Assembly: GCF_014218705.1 (NCBI RefSeq)
Contig: NZ_JABBJF010000002.1
Coordinates: 372,001-436,000, forward strand
Length of the DNA stretch: 64,000 nucleotides
From: Kluyvera sichuanensis
GTDB lineage: Bacteria; Pseudomonadota; Gammaproteobacteria; Enterobacterales; Enterobacteriaceae
Direction of reading: 5' to 3'
The position numbers were made by a program, and so were the translations under genes. The notes beneath the pieces were generated by a model. That model saw nothing but the letters and a program-made list of their open reading frames with translations. It was not told the origin of the DNA and made no database searches. Shown in pieces: positions 16,803 through 26,952 of this stretch. Position 1 is the stretch's first letter; every line of letters starts with the position of its first letter.

Positions 16803-18951
16803 GTTTTTTACGACGCGGCGATTTGGGTTTCGCCGTGGGGGCTTTTTGCTTCACTTCCGGCACTTCCGGGCGTTCAATCGGGAAAACCGGTAACGCATTC
16901 AGTAAACGCTTACCGTAGTTTTTGGTCAACAACCGCTTATCGTAGATAACCACTTCGCCCCAGCAGCCGTGGCTACGGATAAGGCGCCCAACCTGCTGAA
17001 TCAGGTTAAACGATGCGCTGGGCAGGCTCTGCACCTCAAAAGGATAGCGGTTGAGGCTTTTCAGCCACTCCCCTTCGGTGATCACCACTGGGCTATCAAT
17101 CGGTGGGAAGGCTATTTTGTGGATATGGACCTGGGTGAGCAGGTCACCTTTTAGATCCAGACCCTCGGCAAATGATTGCAGGCCAACCAGCACGCTACGC
17201 TCACCGTTCTCCACCCGCTTACGGTGCAGTTCCACCAGCCGATAGCGCGGCTGATCGCCTTGCACCAGCAGCATCAGCCGTAGGTCGGTGACGTACTCAA
17301 GGAAACGCTGCATCGCGCGCCCGCTGGCAAACAGCACCAGCATGCCGTGATGTTTTTTACTTTCAACCTGCTCGCGGAAGTAGGCCGCCATTTCAGCAAT
17401 ATGCTGCTCTTCGTTATCGATAAGCGGCTCGTACTGCATCTGCGGAATAACAATTTTGCCCTGCTCGACGTGGTTGAACGGTGAATCCAGCGCGACAAAG
17501 CGATCGCCCGCCTTCTCCTTCAGGCCGCTCATCTCCTGCAGACGGGAGAAGCTGTTCAGTGAACGCAAGGTTGCCGAAGTGACGATAATATGTGGCACGC
17601 TGCGCCACAGCAGACGTTCTAGCTGATCGCTCACGCGAATGCCCACGCAGTGGAACCAGACGTGCATCTGCCCATCGCGCATATCACGCGTCGCCCACTT
17701 GGTGACCGGCGCGCCCGACGCTTGAGAGAGCGAAGCCAGCCGCCACAGCTTGCTTTGGGACTCAAACATGCCCAGAGCGCGGTTCATCTGCAAAATAATG
17801 CGGTGCAGCCGCACGATGTCGTGGCTGCCGGTTTTTTCACTCAGATCGTTTAAGAACAGCTCGGCAAGCCCGCGCAGCATCTCGGTCAGCTTGGCCAGAC
17901 GCTGGCAAATCTCCATCACCTCATCGGGCAGTTCGCCCATCGGGAAGCGGTGTTCAGCCTCCTGGGTAGCGGGCAGATAGAGATTCAGAATATTGTTGAG
18001 CGAGGCAATCAGCTCATATAGCTCTTCACAGTGGCCGTTCAGCCGTTCCGGCAGCGCCAGTGGCGGCGTGGTTTTCGGGCGGAACTGCTCCATGCAGGTC
18101 GCTACCAGCTTGCTGAAGAGATCGAGCTGCAGCCGATACCACGGCGCGGTAATCTCCGCGCTCATCTCCAGCGCGTCACGGGCGACGTCAGGCAAATGGT
18201 GGCCTTCATCCAGCACCAGCAGCAGGTTTTTCGGCTCTGGCAGCACCGCTTCGCTCTCCATCGCGGCCATCACCAGCGCATGGTTGGCAACCACCACTTC
18301 CGCCTCCTGAATTTCGCGGCGAGCGACGAAGAACGGGCATTCGCGGTAGTAGTGGCAGTTACGGTTCAGGCAGCTGGCTTTATCGGTGCTCAGGCGACGC
18401 CACAGATCGTCGTCAATGGCGATATCGGTGTGATCGCGCAGTCCGTCCCACTTGTAGCCGTCGAGGTCACCCTTCAGCTTTGCGCAGCGCTTCTGCTCTT
18501 CCTGATTGTTTGGCGTGAGTTCGTCGTCGAGGAACGCCAGCAGGTCCTGCTGATTCGGCTCCGTGCTGGCCAGCGCCGCCAGATTACGCGGACAGACGTA
18601 GCGCCCACGGCCAAAGGCCGCGGTAAAGCGCAGGTCGGGAATAATTTTGCGCAGCAGCGGCAGGTCTTTACTGTAGATTTGATCCTGCAAGGCGACGTTG
18701 GCGGTACTGACCACCAGCGTTTTTTGCTCTTCGCGGGCAATGGCAATACCGGGGATCAGATACGAGAGCGTTTTCCCGACGCCGGTCGGCGCTTCAATCG
18801 CCAGGTGCCGTCCCTCTTCCCCGGTAAGCGTTTTGGCGACGTCCGCAATCATCTGCCGCTGCGGCGCGCGGGGGATAAAGTCGGGGATCTGTTCCTGAAG
18901 CGCCTTGTACCAGGCGGCGATTTGCGCTTTTAGCGCAGCGGTCAAAGCCAT
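16798..18951 (-). CDS. dinG: DinG, 5'-3' iron-sulfur DNA helicase
   Basis: 717 residues (E. coli 716), superfamily 2, XPD-like. Walker A is IEAPTGVGKTLSY (about residues 49-61). Four Fe-S cysteines lie at GRGRYVCPRN (C120) and CLNRNCHYYREC. The DEAH box is LVLDEGHHLPD and the C-terminal helicase motif is NLIQQVGRLIRSHG. It unwinds R-loops, D-loops and forked DNA. A LexA-type site lies just upstream. The tail beyond about residue 690 is basic (PTAKPKSPRRKKR). Its stop codon lies inside a REP-like element. Confidence 0.96.
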   Translation of the reverse strand: MALTAALKAQIAAWYKALQEQIPDFIPRAPQRQMIADVAKTLTGEEGRHLAIEAPTGVGKTLSYLIPGIAIAREEQKTLVVSTANVALQDQIYSKDLPLLRKIIPDLRFTAAFGRGRYVCPRNLAALASTEPNQQDLLAFLDDELTPNNQEEQKRCAKLKGDLDGYKWDGLRDHTDIAIDDDLWRRLSTDKASCLNRNCHYYRECPFFVARREIQEAEVVVANHALVMAAMESEAVLPEPKNLLLVLDEGHHLPDVARDALEMSAEITAPWYRLQLDLFSKLVATCMEQFRPKTTPPLALPERLNGHCEELYELIASLNNILNLYLPATQEAEHRFPMGELPDEVMEICQRLAKLTEMLRGLAELFLNDLSEKTGSHDIVRLHRIILQMNRALGMFESQSKLWRLASLSQASGAPVTKWATRDMRDGQMHVWFHCVGIRVSDQLERLLWRSVPHIIVTSATLRSLNSFSRLQEMSGLKEKAGDRFVALDSPFNHVEQGKIVIPQMQYEPLIDNEEQHIAEMAAYFREQVESKKHHGMLVLFASGRAMQRFLEYVTDLRLMLLVQGDQPRYRLVELHRKRVENGERSVLVGLQSFAEGLDLKGDLLTQVHIHKIAFPPIDSPVVITEGEWLKSLNRYPFEVQSLPSASFNLIQQVGRLIRSHGCWGEVVIYDKRLLTKNYGKRLLNALPVFPIERPEVPEVKQKAPTAKPKSPRRKKR

Positions 18952-18965
18952 GAGAAAACCTGAGA

Positions 18966-18985
18966 TACTGTATAAACAGCCACTA
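18966..18985 (-). promoter_or_regulatory. LexA (SOS) box of dinG
   Basis: TACTGTATAAACAGCCACTA on the forward strand. Read in the dinG direction it is TAGTGGCTGTTTATACAGTA, with one half-site (CAGTA) perfect and the other imperfect. The E. coli dinG box has the same asymmetric form. It lies 15 bp before the dinG ATG. Confidence 0.75.
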
Positions 18986-19008
18986 TTGTGGCATTTTCTG
19001 TACGCCGC

Positions 19009-19041
19009 CGCAAAAAAGAAAGCCCGGCTTTCGGCCGGGCT
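19009..19041 (-). terminator. rhlE terminator
   Basis: In the rhlE direction: AGCCCGGC-cgaaa-GCCGGGCT followed by TTCTTTTTT. It lies 6 bp past the rhlE stop and upstream of the dinG promoter. Confidence 0.92.
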
Positions 19042-19047
19042 CGCAAT

Positions 19048-20424
19048 TTACTGCGCTGCTGCAGGTTTACGCGGACGGCGCGGTGGGCGCGGCTTATCGC
19101 CAGCCGGCTTGCCCTCTGCGCTGCGCGGTTTGGCTTTCGGCGCACCGCCGTCGTTACGACGCGGCTGCTGCTGGCTGCGACCGGCCCCCTGACCTTGACC
19201 CTGGCTCTGACCGCGACCGCGACCGCCGCCGTTGCCGCCGCCACGCTGCTGGCGACCGTTCTGGATCGGCTCTGCTTTGATTGACGGATCGACGTCATAG
19301 CCATCGAGGGCGATACGTGGGATCTCTTTCTTCAGCAGACGTTCGATGTCACGCAGCAGTTTGAGTTCATCAACACACACCAGAGACAGCGCTTCACCGG
19401 TGGCCGCCGCACGGCCGGTACGGCCAATACGGTGCACGTAATCTTCCGGCACGTTCGGCAGCTCGTAGTTCACCACGTGCGGCAGTTCTTCGATATCCAG
19501 GCCACGCGCCGCGATGTCGGTTGCCACCAGCACGCGAATATCACCGGATTTAAAATCTGCTAGCGCACGCGTACGCGCACCCTGCGATTTGTTGCCGTGG
19601 ATTGCCGCGCTGCGGATGCCATCTTTGTTCAACTGTTCTGCCAGATGGTTCGCACCGTGTTTGGTACGGGTGAAAACCAGCACCTGCTGCCAGTTACCCT
19701 GGCCAATCATCTGCGACAACAGCTCGCGCTTACGTTTTTTATCGACCATATGCACATGCTGCGTCACCTGCTCGGAAGCGGTGTTGCGACGCGCCACTTC
19801 GATTTCCAGCGGGTTGGTCAGCAGCTTTTCAGCCAATGATTTGATGTCGTCAGAGAAGGTCGCGGAGAACAGCAGGTTCTGGCGTTTGGCTGGCAGCTTA
19901 GTCAGCACACGACGGATATCGTGGATAAAGCCCATATCCAGCATGCGGTCCGCTTCGTCCAGCACCAGAATTTCAATCTGGTCCAGCTTCACGGCGTTTT
20001 GATGTTCGAGGTCCAGCAGTCGACCCGGCGTTGCCACCAGCACGTCAACGCCGCCGCGCAGCTTCATCATCTGCGGGTTAATGCTCACGCCGCCGAAAAC
20101 CACCAGCGAACGGATGTTCAGGTGGCGGCTGTATTCACGGACGTTTTCGCCAATCTGGGCGGCCAGCTCACGGGTTGGCGTGAGGATCAGCGCGCGCACC
20201 GGGCGACGGCCTTTAACGTGCGGCTCGCGGGAAACCAGCAGCTGCAGCAGTGGCAGTGTAAAGCCTGCGGTTTTACCGGTGCCGGTCTGCGCGCTAGCCA
20301 TCAGGTCACGGCCCTGCAGTACAGCAGGAATCGCCTGCTGCTGAATAGGAGTGGGTTCCTGGTAGCCCTGCTCAGCAACGGCACGCAGAATATCGGGGTT
20401 CAGTCCGAGGGAATCAAAAGACAT
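19048..20424 (-). CDS. rhlE: RhlE, DEAD-box ATP-dependent RNA helicase
   Basis: 458 residues (E. coli 454). Motifs in order: Q motif ([15 protein letters not shown]), Walker A (AQTGTGKT), PTRELA, GG, TPGR, DEAD ([13 protein letters not shown]), SAT, RGLD and HRIGRTGRA. The last ~80 residues are Gly/Arg/Gln-rich ([15 protein letters not shown]), then basic and Pro-rich, a low-complexity RNA-binding tail whose length differs from E. coli. It acts in ribosome assembly and RNA turnover. It is divergent from cecR, which represses it in E. coli. Confidence 0.96.
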   Translation of the reverse strand: MSFDSLGLNPDILRAVAEQGYQEPTPIQQQAIPAVLQGRDLMASAQTGTGKTAGFTLPLLQLLVSREPHVKGRRPVRALILTPTRELAAQIGENVREYSRHLNIRSLVVFGGVSINPQMMKLRGGVDVLVATPGRLLDLEHQNAVKLDQIEILVLDEADRMLDMGFIHDIRRVLTKLPAKRQNLLFSATFSDDIKSLAEKLLTNPLEIEVARRNTASEQVTQHVHMVDKKRKRELLSQMIGQGNWQQVLVFTRTKHGANHLAEQLNKDGIRSAAIHGNKSQGARTRALADFKSGDIRVLVATDIAARGLDIEELPHVVNYELPNVPEDYVHRIGRTGRAAATGEALSLVCVDELKLLRDIERLLKKEIPRIALDGYDVDPSIKAEPIQNGRQQRGGGNGGGRGRGQSQGQGQGAGRSQQQPRRNDGGAPKAKPRSAEGKPAGDKPRPPRRPRKPAAAQ

Positions 20425-20619
20425 ACATACTCCACACCCACCCCGACCGCACGCGGTGTAGTTTTCGAGGGGATAAAAAACGGGGGAATGACAAAAACCA
20501 CAATGTCATGAAGGGGCGGAGTGTAGCAGTTTTTGTGATGCACCGCATAAATTATCCCCTCCGGGGGAGAAAACAAGATTATTCACCAGACTGGACAAGT
20601 TTAAAAACGCGGCATAATC

Positions 20620-20639
20620 TTAATCAATCGTTTGATTAA
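20620..20639. promoter_or_regulatory. Probable CecR operator in the rhlE-cecR intergenic region
   Basis: TTAATCAA (20620-20627) and TTGATTAA (20632-20639) form a perfect 8-bp inverted repeat with a 4-bp spacer. It ends 13 bp before the cecR ATG, a typical autoregulatory site for a TetR-family repressor. In E. coli CecR binds this intergenic region and controls rhlE and its own operon. Confidence 0.75.
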
Positions 20640-20652
20640 TTTTGGTGACGCC

Positions 20653-21330
20653 ATGAGCACAACGCCAATAACCAGCAAAGGTGAGCAGGCCAAAAGCCAG
20701 CTGATAGCCGCGGGGCTCGCTCAGTTTGGCGAGTACGGGCTCCATGCCACCACCCGAGACATCGCCGCCCAGGCCGGGCAGAATATCGCGGCGATTACCT
20801 ACTATTTTGGCTCAAAAGAAGATTTATACCAGGCCTGCGCGCAGTGGATTGCTGACTTTATCGGTGAGAACTTCCGCTCGCATGCCGAAGCGGCAGAACG
20901 GCTTTTCGCCCAGCCAGAGCCGGACAGAGACGCCATGCGCGCGCTGATCCTCCATGCCTGCCAGAACATGATTTTGCTGCTGACCCAGGACGATACCCTG
21001 AACCTCAGCAAGTTTATCTCCCGCGAGCAGCTTTCGCCGACCGCCGCCTACCAGCGGATCCACGATCAGGTCATCGCCCCGCTGCACGCGCACCTCACCC
21101 GGTTGATTGCCGCCTATACTGGCTGCGACGCCAACAGTACGCAGATGATCCTCCATACCCACGCGCTGCTCGGCGAAGTGCTGGCCTTTCGCCTCGGACG
21201 GGAAACCATCCTGATGCGTACCGGCTGGTCACAGTTTGATGCCGACAAGGCCGAGCAGATTTTCCAGGTGGTGACCTGCCACATCGATTTGATTTTGCAA
21301 GGACTGACGCAAAGGAGCCTGAAGTCATGA
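20653..21330 (+). CDS. cecR: CecR, TetR-family regulator of the ybhGFSR exporter
   Basis: 225 residues (E. coli CecR/YbiH 223). The N-terminal HTH is [20 protein letters not shown] followed by FGSKEDLY. The C-terminal ligand domain is DUF1956-like, with [17 protein letters not shown]. In E. coli it affects sensitivity to cefoperazone and chloramphenicol. The ATG at 20653 ([12 protein letters not shown]) follows GGTGAC; an in-frame GTG-type start 7 codons upstream would lie at the operator. Its stop overlaps the ybhG ATG (ATGA), so regulator and pump form one operon. Confidence 0.93.
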   Translation: MSTTPITSKGEQAKSQLIAAGLAQFGEYGLHATTRDIAAQAGQNIAAITYYFGSKEDLYQACAQWIADFIGENFRSHAEAAERLFAQPEPDRDAMRALILHACQNMILLLTQDDTLNLSKFISREQLSPTAAYQRIHDQVIAPLHAHLTRLIAAYTGCDANSTQMILHTHALLGEVLAFRLGRETILMRTGWSQFDADKAEQIFQVVTCHIDLILQGLTQRSLKS

Positions 21331-22322
21331 AAAAACCGGTAGCGCTTATTCTGGTCGTGGTGGTCATCGTCGCCCTGATTGGCGGCGGAACATGGTGGTA
21401 TCAGAGTCGGCAAAATAACGGCCTGACCCTGTACGGGAACGTCGATATCCGCACCGTCAATATGAGCTTCCGCGTCGGCGGCCGCCTACAGTCACTATCG
21501 GTTGACGAGGGTGACGCCATCAAACAGGGGCAGACGCTGGGCGAACTGGATAAAGCACCGTTTGAAAACGCGCTGATGCAGGCAAAAGCCAACGTCGCCA
21601 CCGCCCAGGCACAGTACGACCTGATGATGGCGGGCTACCGTGCCGAAGAGATTGCGCAGGCGGCAGCGGCCGTCAAACAGGCGCAGGCCGCCTATGACTA
21701 TGCGCAGAGCTTCTTGCAGCGCCAGCAGGGGCTGTGGAGCAAACGGCTGTTATCGGCAAACGATCTGGAAAACGCGAAATCCTCACGTGACCAGGCGCTG
21801 GCGACGCTGAAATCCGCGCAGGATAAACTGAGCCAGTACCGCGCCGGTAACCGTCCGCAGGAAATCGCCCAGGCCAAAGCCAATCTGGAACAAGCACAGG
21901 CGCAGCTGGCGCAATCCGCGCTGGACTTACAGGACACCGTGCTTACCGCCCCTTCCGACGGTACGCTGCTCACCCGCGCCGTGGAACCCGGCAGCATGCT
22001 CAGCGCAGGCAGCACGGTGCTGACGCTCTCCCTGACCCGTCCGGTCTGGGTTCGTGCCTATGTCGATGAAAAAAATCTCAGCCAGGCGCAGCCGGGTCGC
22101 GAGATCTTGCTCTATACCGACGGTCGCCCGGATAAGCCGTATCACGGCAAAATTGGCTTTGTTTCGCCTACCGCAGAATTCACCCCAAAAACCGTTGAAA
22201 CGCCGGACCTGCGTACCGACCTTGTCTACCGCCTGCGCATTATCGTGACCGATGCCGACGATAGCCTGCGCCAGGGGATGCCAGTCACCCTGCGTTTTAG
22301 CGATGGGTCGCGCCATGAGTGA
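21327..22322 (+). CDS. ybhG: YbhG, HlyD-type membrane fusion protein
   Basis: 331 residues. A single N-terminal membrane anchor ([17 protein letters not shown]), a split biotinyl-lipoyl domain ([40 protein letters not shown]) and a central Ala/Gln-rich coiled-coil hairpin (about residues 95-200). It bridges the YbhF/S/R ABC transporter to an outer membrane channel, probably TolC. It overlaps cecR by 4 bp and ybhF by 8 bp. Confidence 0.94.
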   Translation: MKKPVALILVVVVIVALIGGGTWWYQSRQNNGLTLYGNVDIRTVNMSFRVGGRLQSLSVDEGDAIKQGQTLGELDKAPFENALMQAKANVATAQAQYDLMMAGYRAEEIAQAAAAVKQAQAAYDYAQSFLQRQQGLWSKRLLSANDLENAKSSRDQALATLKSAQDKLSQYRAGNRPQEIAQAKANLEQAQAQLAQSALDLQDTVLTAPSDGTLLTRAVEPGSMLSAGSTVLTLSLTRPVWVRAYVDEKNLSQAQPGREILLYTDGRPDKPYHGKIGFVSPTAEFTPKTVETPDLRTDLVYRLRIIVTDADDSLRQGMPVTLRFSDGSRHE

Positions 22323-24054
22323 CCAGCAGATTCAGCTGCACGGGCTGGTTAAACAGTTCGCCGGCATGAATAAACCGGCGGTGGCGAAGCTGGACTGCAC
22401 GATTAACGCCGGCTACGTCACCGGGCTGGTCGGCCCGGACGGTGCGGGGAAAACCACGCTGATGCGCATGCTGGCGGGTTTATTGAAGCCTGACGACGGC
22501 AGCGCTGTGGTGCTGGGGCTCGACCCGATTCGAGACGATAGCGCACTGCACTCAGTGATGGGGTACATGCCGCAGAAGTTCGGTCTTTACGAAGACCTCA
22601 CGGTGATGGAGAACCTCAACCTCTACGCCGACCTGCGCAGCGTCACCGGCGAGGCGCGCGCGAAAACTTTTGCCCGGCTACTGGAATTTACCGCGCTTGG
22701 CCCGTTTACCTCACGCCTGGCCGGTAAGCTCTCCGGCGGCATGAAGCAGAAGCTGGGGCTCGCCTGTACGCTGGTCGGCGAACCGAAGGTGCTGCTGCTC
22801 GATGAGCCCGGCGTTGGCGTTGACCCCATCTCCCGCCGCGAGCTGTGGCAGATGGTGCATGAACTGGCAGGCGACGGGATGCTGATCCTCTGGAGCACCT
22901 CCTATCTCGATGAAGCCGAGCAGTGCCAGGACGTGCTGCTGATGAACGAAGGCGAGCTGCTCTATCAGGGCGAACCCACCGCCCTCACCCGCACCATGGC
23001 CGGGCGCAGCTTTTTAATGCATAGCCCGGAGGAGAATAACCGCCGACTGTTACAGCACGCGCTGAAGCAGGAGATGGTCAGCGACGGCATGATTCAAGGG
23101 CGCTCGGTAAGGGTTATCCTGAAGAAATCGGCAACGGCGGACGATCTTAAGCGCGCACCGGGGATGCCGGAACTGGAGATTGAAGAAACGACGCCACGCT
23201 TTGAAGATGCGTTTATCGATCTGCTCGGCGGTGCGGGCACCTCAGAGTCTCCGCTGGGGGCGATTCTGCACACCGTTCAGGGCACGGCGGATGAGACGGT
23301 GATCGAAGCCAGACAGCTCACCAAGAAATTTGGTGATTTCGCCGCCACTGACCACGTGAATTTTGCCGTCAAGCGCGGCGAGATTTTCGGCCTGCTCGGG
23401 CCAAACGGCGCGGGAAAATCCACCACCTTCAAGATGATGTGCGGCCTGCTGGTGCCAACATCCGGCAATGCGTTAGTGCTGGATATGGATCTGAAAACCG
23501 GTTCAGGCAAAGCTCGCCAGCATTTGGGCTATATGGCGCAGAAATTCTCCCTCTACGGCAACCTGACCGTCGAGCAGAATCTGCGCTTCTTCTCTGGCGT
23601 ATATGGCCTGCGCGGGCGGGTGCAGAACAACAAAATTGAGCGCATGAGCGAGGCGTTCGGCCTGAAGGAAATCGCTCGTCATACCACCGACGCGCTGCCG
23701 TTGGGCTTTAAGCAGCGTCTGGCGCTGGCCTGCTCGCTGATGCACGAGCCGGATATTCTGTTCCTCGATGAGCCGACCTCAGGCGTTGACCCCATCACTC
23801 GCCGCGAATTCTGGCTGCATATCAATAGCATGGTGGAAAAAGGAGTCACCGTGATGGTGACCACTCACTTTATGGATGAAGCAGAGTACTGCGACCGTAT
23901 TGGCCTGGTCTATCGCGGCAAGCTGATTGCCAGCGGCACGCCGGACGATTTGAAAGCCAAAGCCGCGGATGAGCAACAGCCTGACCCCACCATGGAGCAG
24001 GCGTTTATCACCCTCATCCACGACTGGGATAAGGAGCATGCCGATGAGCGCTAA
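22315..24054 (+). CDS. ybhF: YbhF, tandem ABC ATPase of the YbhFSR exporter
   Basis: 579 residues with two nucleotide-binding domains. Domain 1: Walker [10 protein letters not shown], signature [11 protein letters not shown], Walker [13 protein letters not shown]. Domain 2 (from about residue 330): Walker [10 protein letters not shown], Walker [13 protein letters not shown] and a degenerate signature [11 protein letters not shown]. In E. coli, YbhFSR exports antibiotics such as tetracycline and cations (Na+/Li+). The ATG at 22315 gives the E. coli length; it overlaps the end of ybhG. Confidence 0.94.
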   Translation: MSDQQIQLHGLVKQFAGMNKPAVAKLDCTINAGYVTGLVGPDGAGKTTLMRMLAGLLKPDDGSAVVLGLDPIRDDSALHSVMGYMPQKFGLYEDLTVMENLNLYADLRSVTGEARAKTFARLLEFTALGPFTSRLAGKLSGGMKQKLGLACTLVGEPKVLLLDEPGVGVDPISRRELWQMVHELAGDGMLILWSTSYLDEAEQCQDVLLMNEGELLYQGEPTALTRTMAGRSFLMHSPEENNRRLLQHALKQEMVSDGMIQGRSVRVILKKSATADDLKRAPGMPELEIEETTPRFEDAFIDLLGGAGTSESPLGAILHTVQGTADETVIEARQLTKKFGDFAATDHVNFAVKRGEIFGLLGPNGAGKSTTFKMMCGLLVPTSGNALVLDMDLKTGSGKARQHLGYMAQKFSLYGNLTVEQNLRFFSGVYGLRGRVQNNKIERMSEAFGLKEIARHTTDALPLGFKQRLALACSLMHEPDILFLDEPTSGVDPITRREFWLHINSMVEKGVTVMVTTHFMDEAEYCDRIGLVYRGKLIASGTPDDLKAKAADEQQPDPTMEQAFITLIHDWDKEHADER

Positions 24055-25177
24055 AGGGCTATCGTGGCGGCGCGTGCGTGCGCTGTGCGTGAAGGAGACG
24101 CGGCAGATCGTCCGCGATCCCAGCAGTTGGCTGATTGCGGTAGTGATCCCGCTGATGTTGCTGTTTATTTTTGGCTACGGCATTAACCTCGACTCCAGCA
24201 AGCTGCGGGTTGGCGTGCTGCTCGAACAGCAGAGCAAAGAGGCGCTGGACTTCACCCATACCCTCACCGGCTCGCCCTACATAGACGCCACCATCAGCGA
24301 CAACCGCCAGCAGCTGATTGAGATGATGCAGGCCGGACGCATTCGCGGCCTGGTGGTGGTGCCGGTCGATTTTGATAAGAAAATGGCCCGCCCCGGCGAC
24401 GATGCACCGATTCAGGTGATCACCGACGGCAGCGAGCCTAATACCGCTAACTTTGTGCAGGGCTACGTCGAGGGGATCTGGCAGCTGTGGCAGAAACAGC
24501 GCGCCGAGGACAACGGGCAAAGCTTCGAACCGCTTATCGACGTGCAGACCCGCTACTGGTTTAACCCGGCGGCCATCAGCCAGCACTTTATTATTCCGGG
24601 GGCGATAACCATCATTATGACGGTCATCGGCGCGATCCTGACCTCGCTGGTGATCGCCCGCGAATGGGAACGCGGCACCATGGAGGCGTTGCTCTCCACC
24701 GAAGTGACCCGCGTCGAGCTACTGCTGTGCAAGCTTATCCCCTACTACTTCCTCGGCATGCTGGCGATGCTGCTTTGTATGCTGGTGTCGGTGTTTGTAC
24801 TCGGCGTGCCGTATCGCGGTTCGCTGGTGATTCTGTTTTTCATCACCAGCCTGTTTTTGCTCAGCACGCTGGGAATGGGGCTGCTGATTTCGACCATCAC
24901 CCGCAACCAGTTTAACGCCGCGCAGGTGGCGCTCAACGCCGCGTTTCTGCCGTCGATTATGCTGTCCGGGTTTATTTTCCAGATAGACAGTATGCCAGCG
25001 GCGATTCGCGTGGTGACCTATATCATTCCGGCGCGCTATTTCGTCAGCACCCTGCAAAGCCTGTTTCTGGCGGGGAATATTCCGGTGGTGCTGATGGTCA
25101 ACACGCTGTTTTTGATTGCCTCGGCGGTGATGTTTATTGGCCTGACGTGGATGAAAACCAAACGTCGGTTGGATTGA
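24044..25177 (+). CDS. ybhS: YbhS, ABC-2 type permease
   Basis: 377 residues, the E. coli length. One N-terminal membrane helix ([18 protein letters not shown]), a large periplasmic domain (about 45-170), then five or so helices with [18 protein letters not shown] and the C-terminal [19 protein letters not shown] hallmark of ABC-2 permeases. The ATG at 24044 has AGGAG seven bases upstream and overlaps the ybhF stop; an ATG at 24038 is too close to that Shine-Dalgarno. It pairs with YbhR. Confidence 0.94.
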   Translation: MSAKGLSWRRVRALCVKETRQIVRDPSSWLIAVVIPLMLLFIFGYGINLDSSKLRVGVLLEQQSKEALDFTHTLTGSPYIDATISDNRQQLIEMMQAGRIRGLVVVPVDFDKKMARPGDDAPIQVITDGSEPNTANFVQGYVEGIWQLWQKQRAEDNGQSFEPLIDVQTRYWFNPAAISQHFIIPGAITIIMTVIGAILTSLVIAREWERGTMEALLSTEVTRVELLLCKLIPYYFLGMLAMLLCMLVSVFVLGVPYRGSLVILFFITSLFLLSTLGMGLLISTITRNQFNAAQVALNAAFLPSIMLSGFIFQIDSMPAAIRVVTYIIPARYFVSTLQSLFLAGNIPVVLMVNTLFLIASAVMFIGLTWMKTKRRLD

Positions 25178-25183
25178 TGCTTT

Positions 25184-25251
25184 CCCGGGGTCGCTGCGCT
25201 CGCCCGGGCTACCCTTTATCTGTAGCCCGGGCGAACGAAGTGACCCCGGGG
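25184..25251. repeat. BIME within the ybhS-ybhR gap
   Basis: Two head-to-head REP units: CCCGGGGTCGCTGCGCTCGC-CCGGGCTAC (25184-25212) and GTAGCCCGGGCGAACG-AAGTGACCCCGGGG (25222-25251). They separate the two permease genes of one operon and end 16 bp before the ybhR ATG. Confidence 0.9.
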
Positions 25252-25267
25252 ACAATGGAGAATTCAC

Positions 25268-26374
25268 ATGCTGTACCGCTTATGGACGCTTATCCGCAAA
25301 GAGCTACAGTCGTTGCTGCGCGAACCGCAGACGCGCGCTATTTTGATCATGCCAGTGCTGATCCAGGTACTGCTGTTCCCCTTTGCCGCCACGCTAGAGG
25401 TGACCAACGCCACCATCGCCGTCTATAACGAGGATAACGGTAAACATTCGGTAGAGCTGACCCAGCGCTTCGCCCGCGCCAAAGCGTTTACCCACGTTCT
25501 GCTGCTGCAAAGCCCGCAGGAGATCCAGCCGACCATCGACACCCAGAAGGCGCTGCTATTAGTGCGCTTCCCGGCTGATTTCTCACGTAACCTCGACACG
25601 TTCCAGACCGCACCGATGCAGCTGCTGCTCGACGGGCGTAACTCGAACAGCGCCCAGATTGCCGCTAACTATCTCCAGCAGATCGTCAAAAACTATCAGC
25701 AGGAGCTGCTGGAGGGGAAAGCGAAGCCCAATAACAGCGAGCTGGTGGTGCGTAACTGGTATAACCCCAACCTCGATTACAAATGGTTTGTAGTGCCGTC
25801 GCTGATCGCCATGATCACCACCATCGGCGTGATGATCGTGACCTCGCTGTCGGTGGCGCGTGAACGCGAACAGGGCACGCTTGACCAGCTGCTGGTCTCC
25901 CCGCTCGCCACCTGGCAAATTTTCGTCGGCAAGGCGGTGCCCGCGCTGATTGTGGCAACCTTCCAGGCAAGCATCGTACTGGCAGTCGGGATCTGGGCCT
26001 ATCAGATCCCCTTCGCCGGATCGCTGGCGCTGTTCTACTTTACGATGGTGATTTACGGACTCTCGCTGGTGGGCTTCGGGCTGCTTATCTCGTCGCTATG
26101 CTCAACCCAGCAGCAGGCGTTTATCGGCGTATTCGTCTTTATGATGCCCGCGATTCTGCTTTCAGGGTACGTGTCGCCGGTGGAGAACATGCCGCTGTGG
26201 CTGCAGCATCTGACGTGGATAAACCCGATTCGTCACTTTACCGATATCACCAAGCAGATCTATTTGAAGGATGCGAGTTTGTCGATTATCTGGGGGAGTT
26301 TGTGGCCGCTACTGTTTATAGCGGCCACGACGGGATCAGTGGCGTACGCGATGTTTCGCCGCAAGATCGCCTGA
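25268..26374 (+). CDS. ybhR: YbhR, ABC-2 type permease
   Basis: 368 residues, the E. coli length, paralogous in layout to YbhS: an N-terminal helix, a periplasmic domain, then a membrane region with [20 protein letters not shown] and [20 protein letters not shown]. It forms the translocation path with YbhS. The start follows AATGGAGAATTCAC. Its 3' end overlaps the 3' end of ybhQ on the other strand by 39 bp. Confidence 0.94.
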   Translation: MLYRLWTLIRKELQSLLREPQTRAILIMPVLIQVLLFPFAATLEVTNATIAVYNEDNGKHSVELTQRFARAKAFTHVLLLQSPQEIQPTIDTQKALLLVRFPADFSRNLDTFQTAPMQLLLDGRNSNSAQIAANYLQQIVKNYQQELLEGKAKPNNSELVVRNWYNPNLDYKWFVVPSLIAMITTIGVMIVTSLSVAREREQGTLDQLLVSPLATWQIFVGKAVPALIVATFQASIVLAVGIWAYQIPFAGSLALFYFTMVIYGLSLVGFGLLISSLCSTQQQAFIGVFVFMMPAILLSGYVSPVENMPLWLQHLTWINPIRHFTDITKQIYLKDASLSIIWGSLWPLLFIAATTGSVAYAMFRRKIA

Positions 26375-26746
26375 GGCTTTCTCTTTCACCAGCAGCGAGA
26401 ACACGGCTGGGCCTGCGAGGATAGCGAGCCCGGCCAGCGCCAGCAGGTAGTTATTGTGCAACACGCGTGACAATAGCCAGACGACAATCATCGCCGCGCC
26501 GAAATACCAGGTGGTGGTTAACTCTTCGAGCACGTCGGCGAAGGCACGCCAGCGCTGCTCAGGGTGGCGCTGCAGCGCCAGCATCAATACGACGGTCACG
26601 GCATACAGCACGCAGAGCCCCAGGCCAACGCGTACCAGCGCGCCGCCCATCCAGCCCATCACCAGTGCGGCGACGACCAGTAAATGCAACATAATCTGCA
26701 AGCAACTGAGTCCCGTTGCGACACGAATTCGTTGTTGCCACTTCAT
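26336..26746 (-). CDS. ybhQ: YbhQ, inner membrane protein of unknown function
   Basis: 136 residues, the E. coli length, with four predicted membrane helices ([76 protein letters not shown]). The loop [20 protein letters not shown] is conserved. No function is established. I chose the ATG at 26746 (MKWQQR), matching E. coli and preceded by GGAGAG; an ATG 15 codons upstream is also in frame. Confidence 0.9.
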   Translation of the reverse strand: MKWQQRIRVATGLSCLQIMLHLLVVAALVMGWMGGALVRVGLGLCVLYAVTVVLMLALQRHPEQRWRAFADVLEELTTTWYFGAAMIVVWLLSRVLHNNYLLALAGLAILAGPAVFSLLVKEKASGDLAAKHRVRH

Positions 26747-26794
26747 GGCTTCTCTCCTGAAGAATTTTATTCGCTTATTCAGAGTACTCAAGTC

Positions 26795-26810
26795 TACGGA
26801 AAATTCCGTA
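26795..26810. promoter_or_regulatory. Palindrome upstream of ybhQ
   Basis: TACGGAA-aa-TTCCGTA is a perfect palindrome about 49 bp before the ybhQ start. A second inverted repeat, GTGAC-N6-GTCAC, lies at 26826-26841. Both look like operator sites; I cannot name the regulator. Confidence 0.45.
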
Positions 26811-26952
26811 ATAGTGGTGCTTTTTGTGACGCTGTTGTCACTATTTTCACCAACAGAGTGATGAATTGTGCCTAAACATTCATTTAACGAAGAGGAAAAT
26901 GCAGGGGATTAGGTGAGATTCCCGGCGCCGCATTGCGACGCCAGGGAGGCAT

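Noticed and set aside
18031-18933. 300-codon forward open frame
   Set aside because: It lies wholly antisense to dinG, whose Fe-S and helicase motifs are intact; the frame has no recognisable domain. Typical GC-rich shadow.
19048-19290. Gly/Arg/Gln-rich end of rhlE as a frameshift
   Set aside because: E. coli RhlE has the same kind of low-complexity tail and both end [10 protein letters not shown]-like, so the frame is correct.
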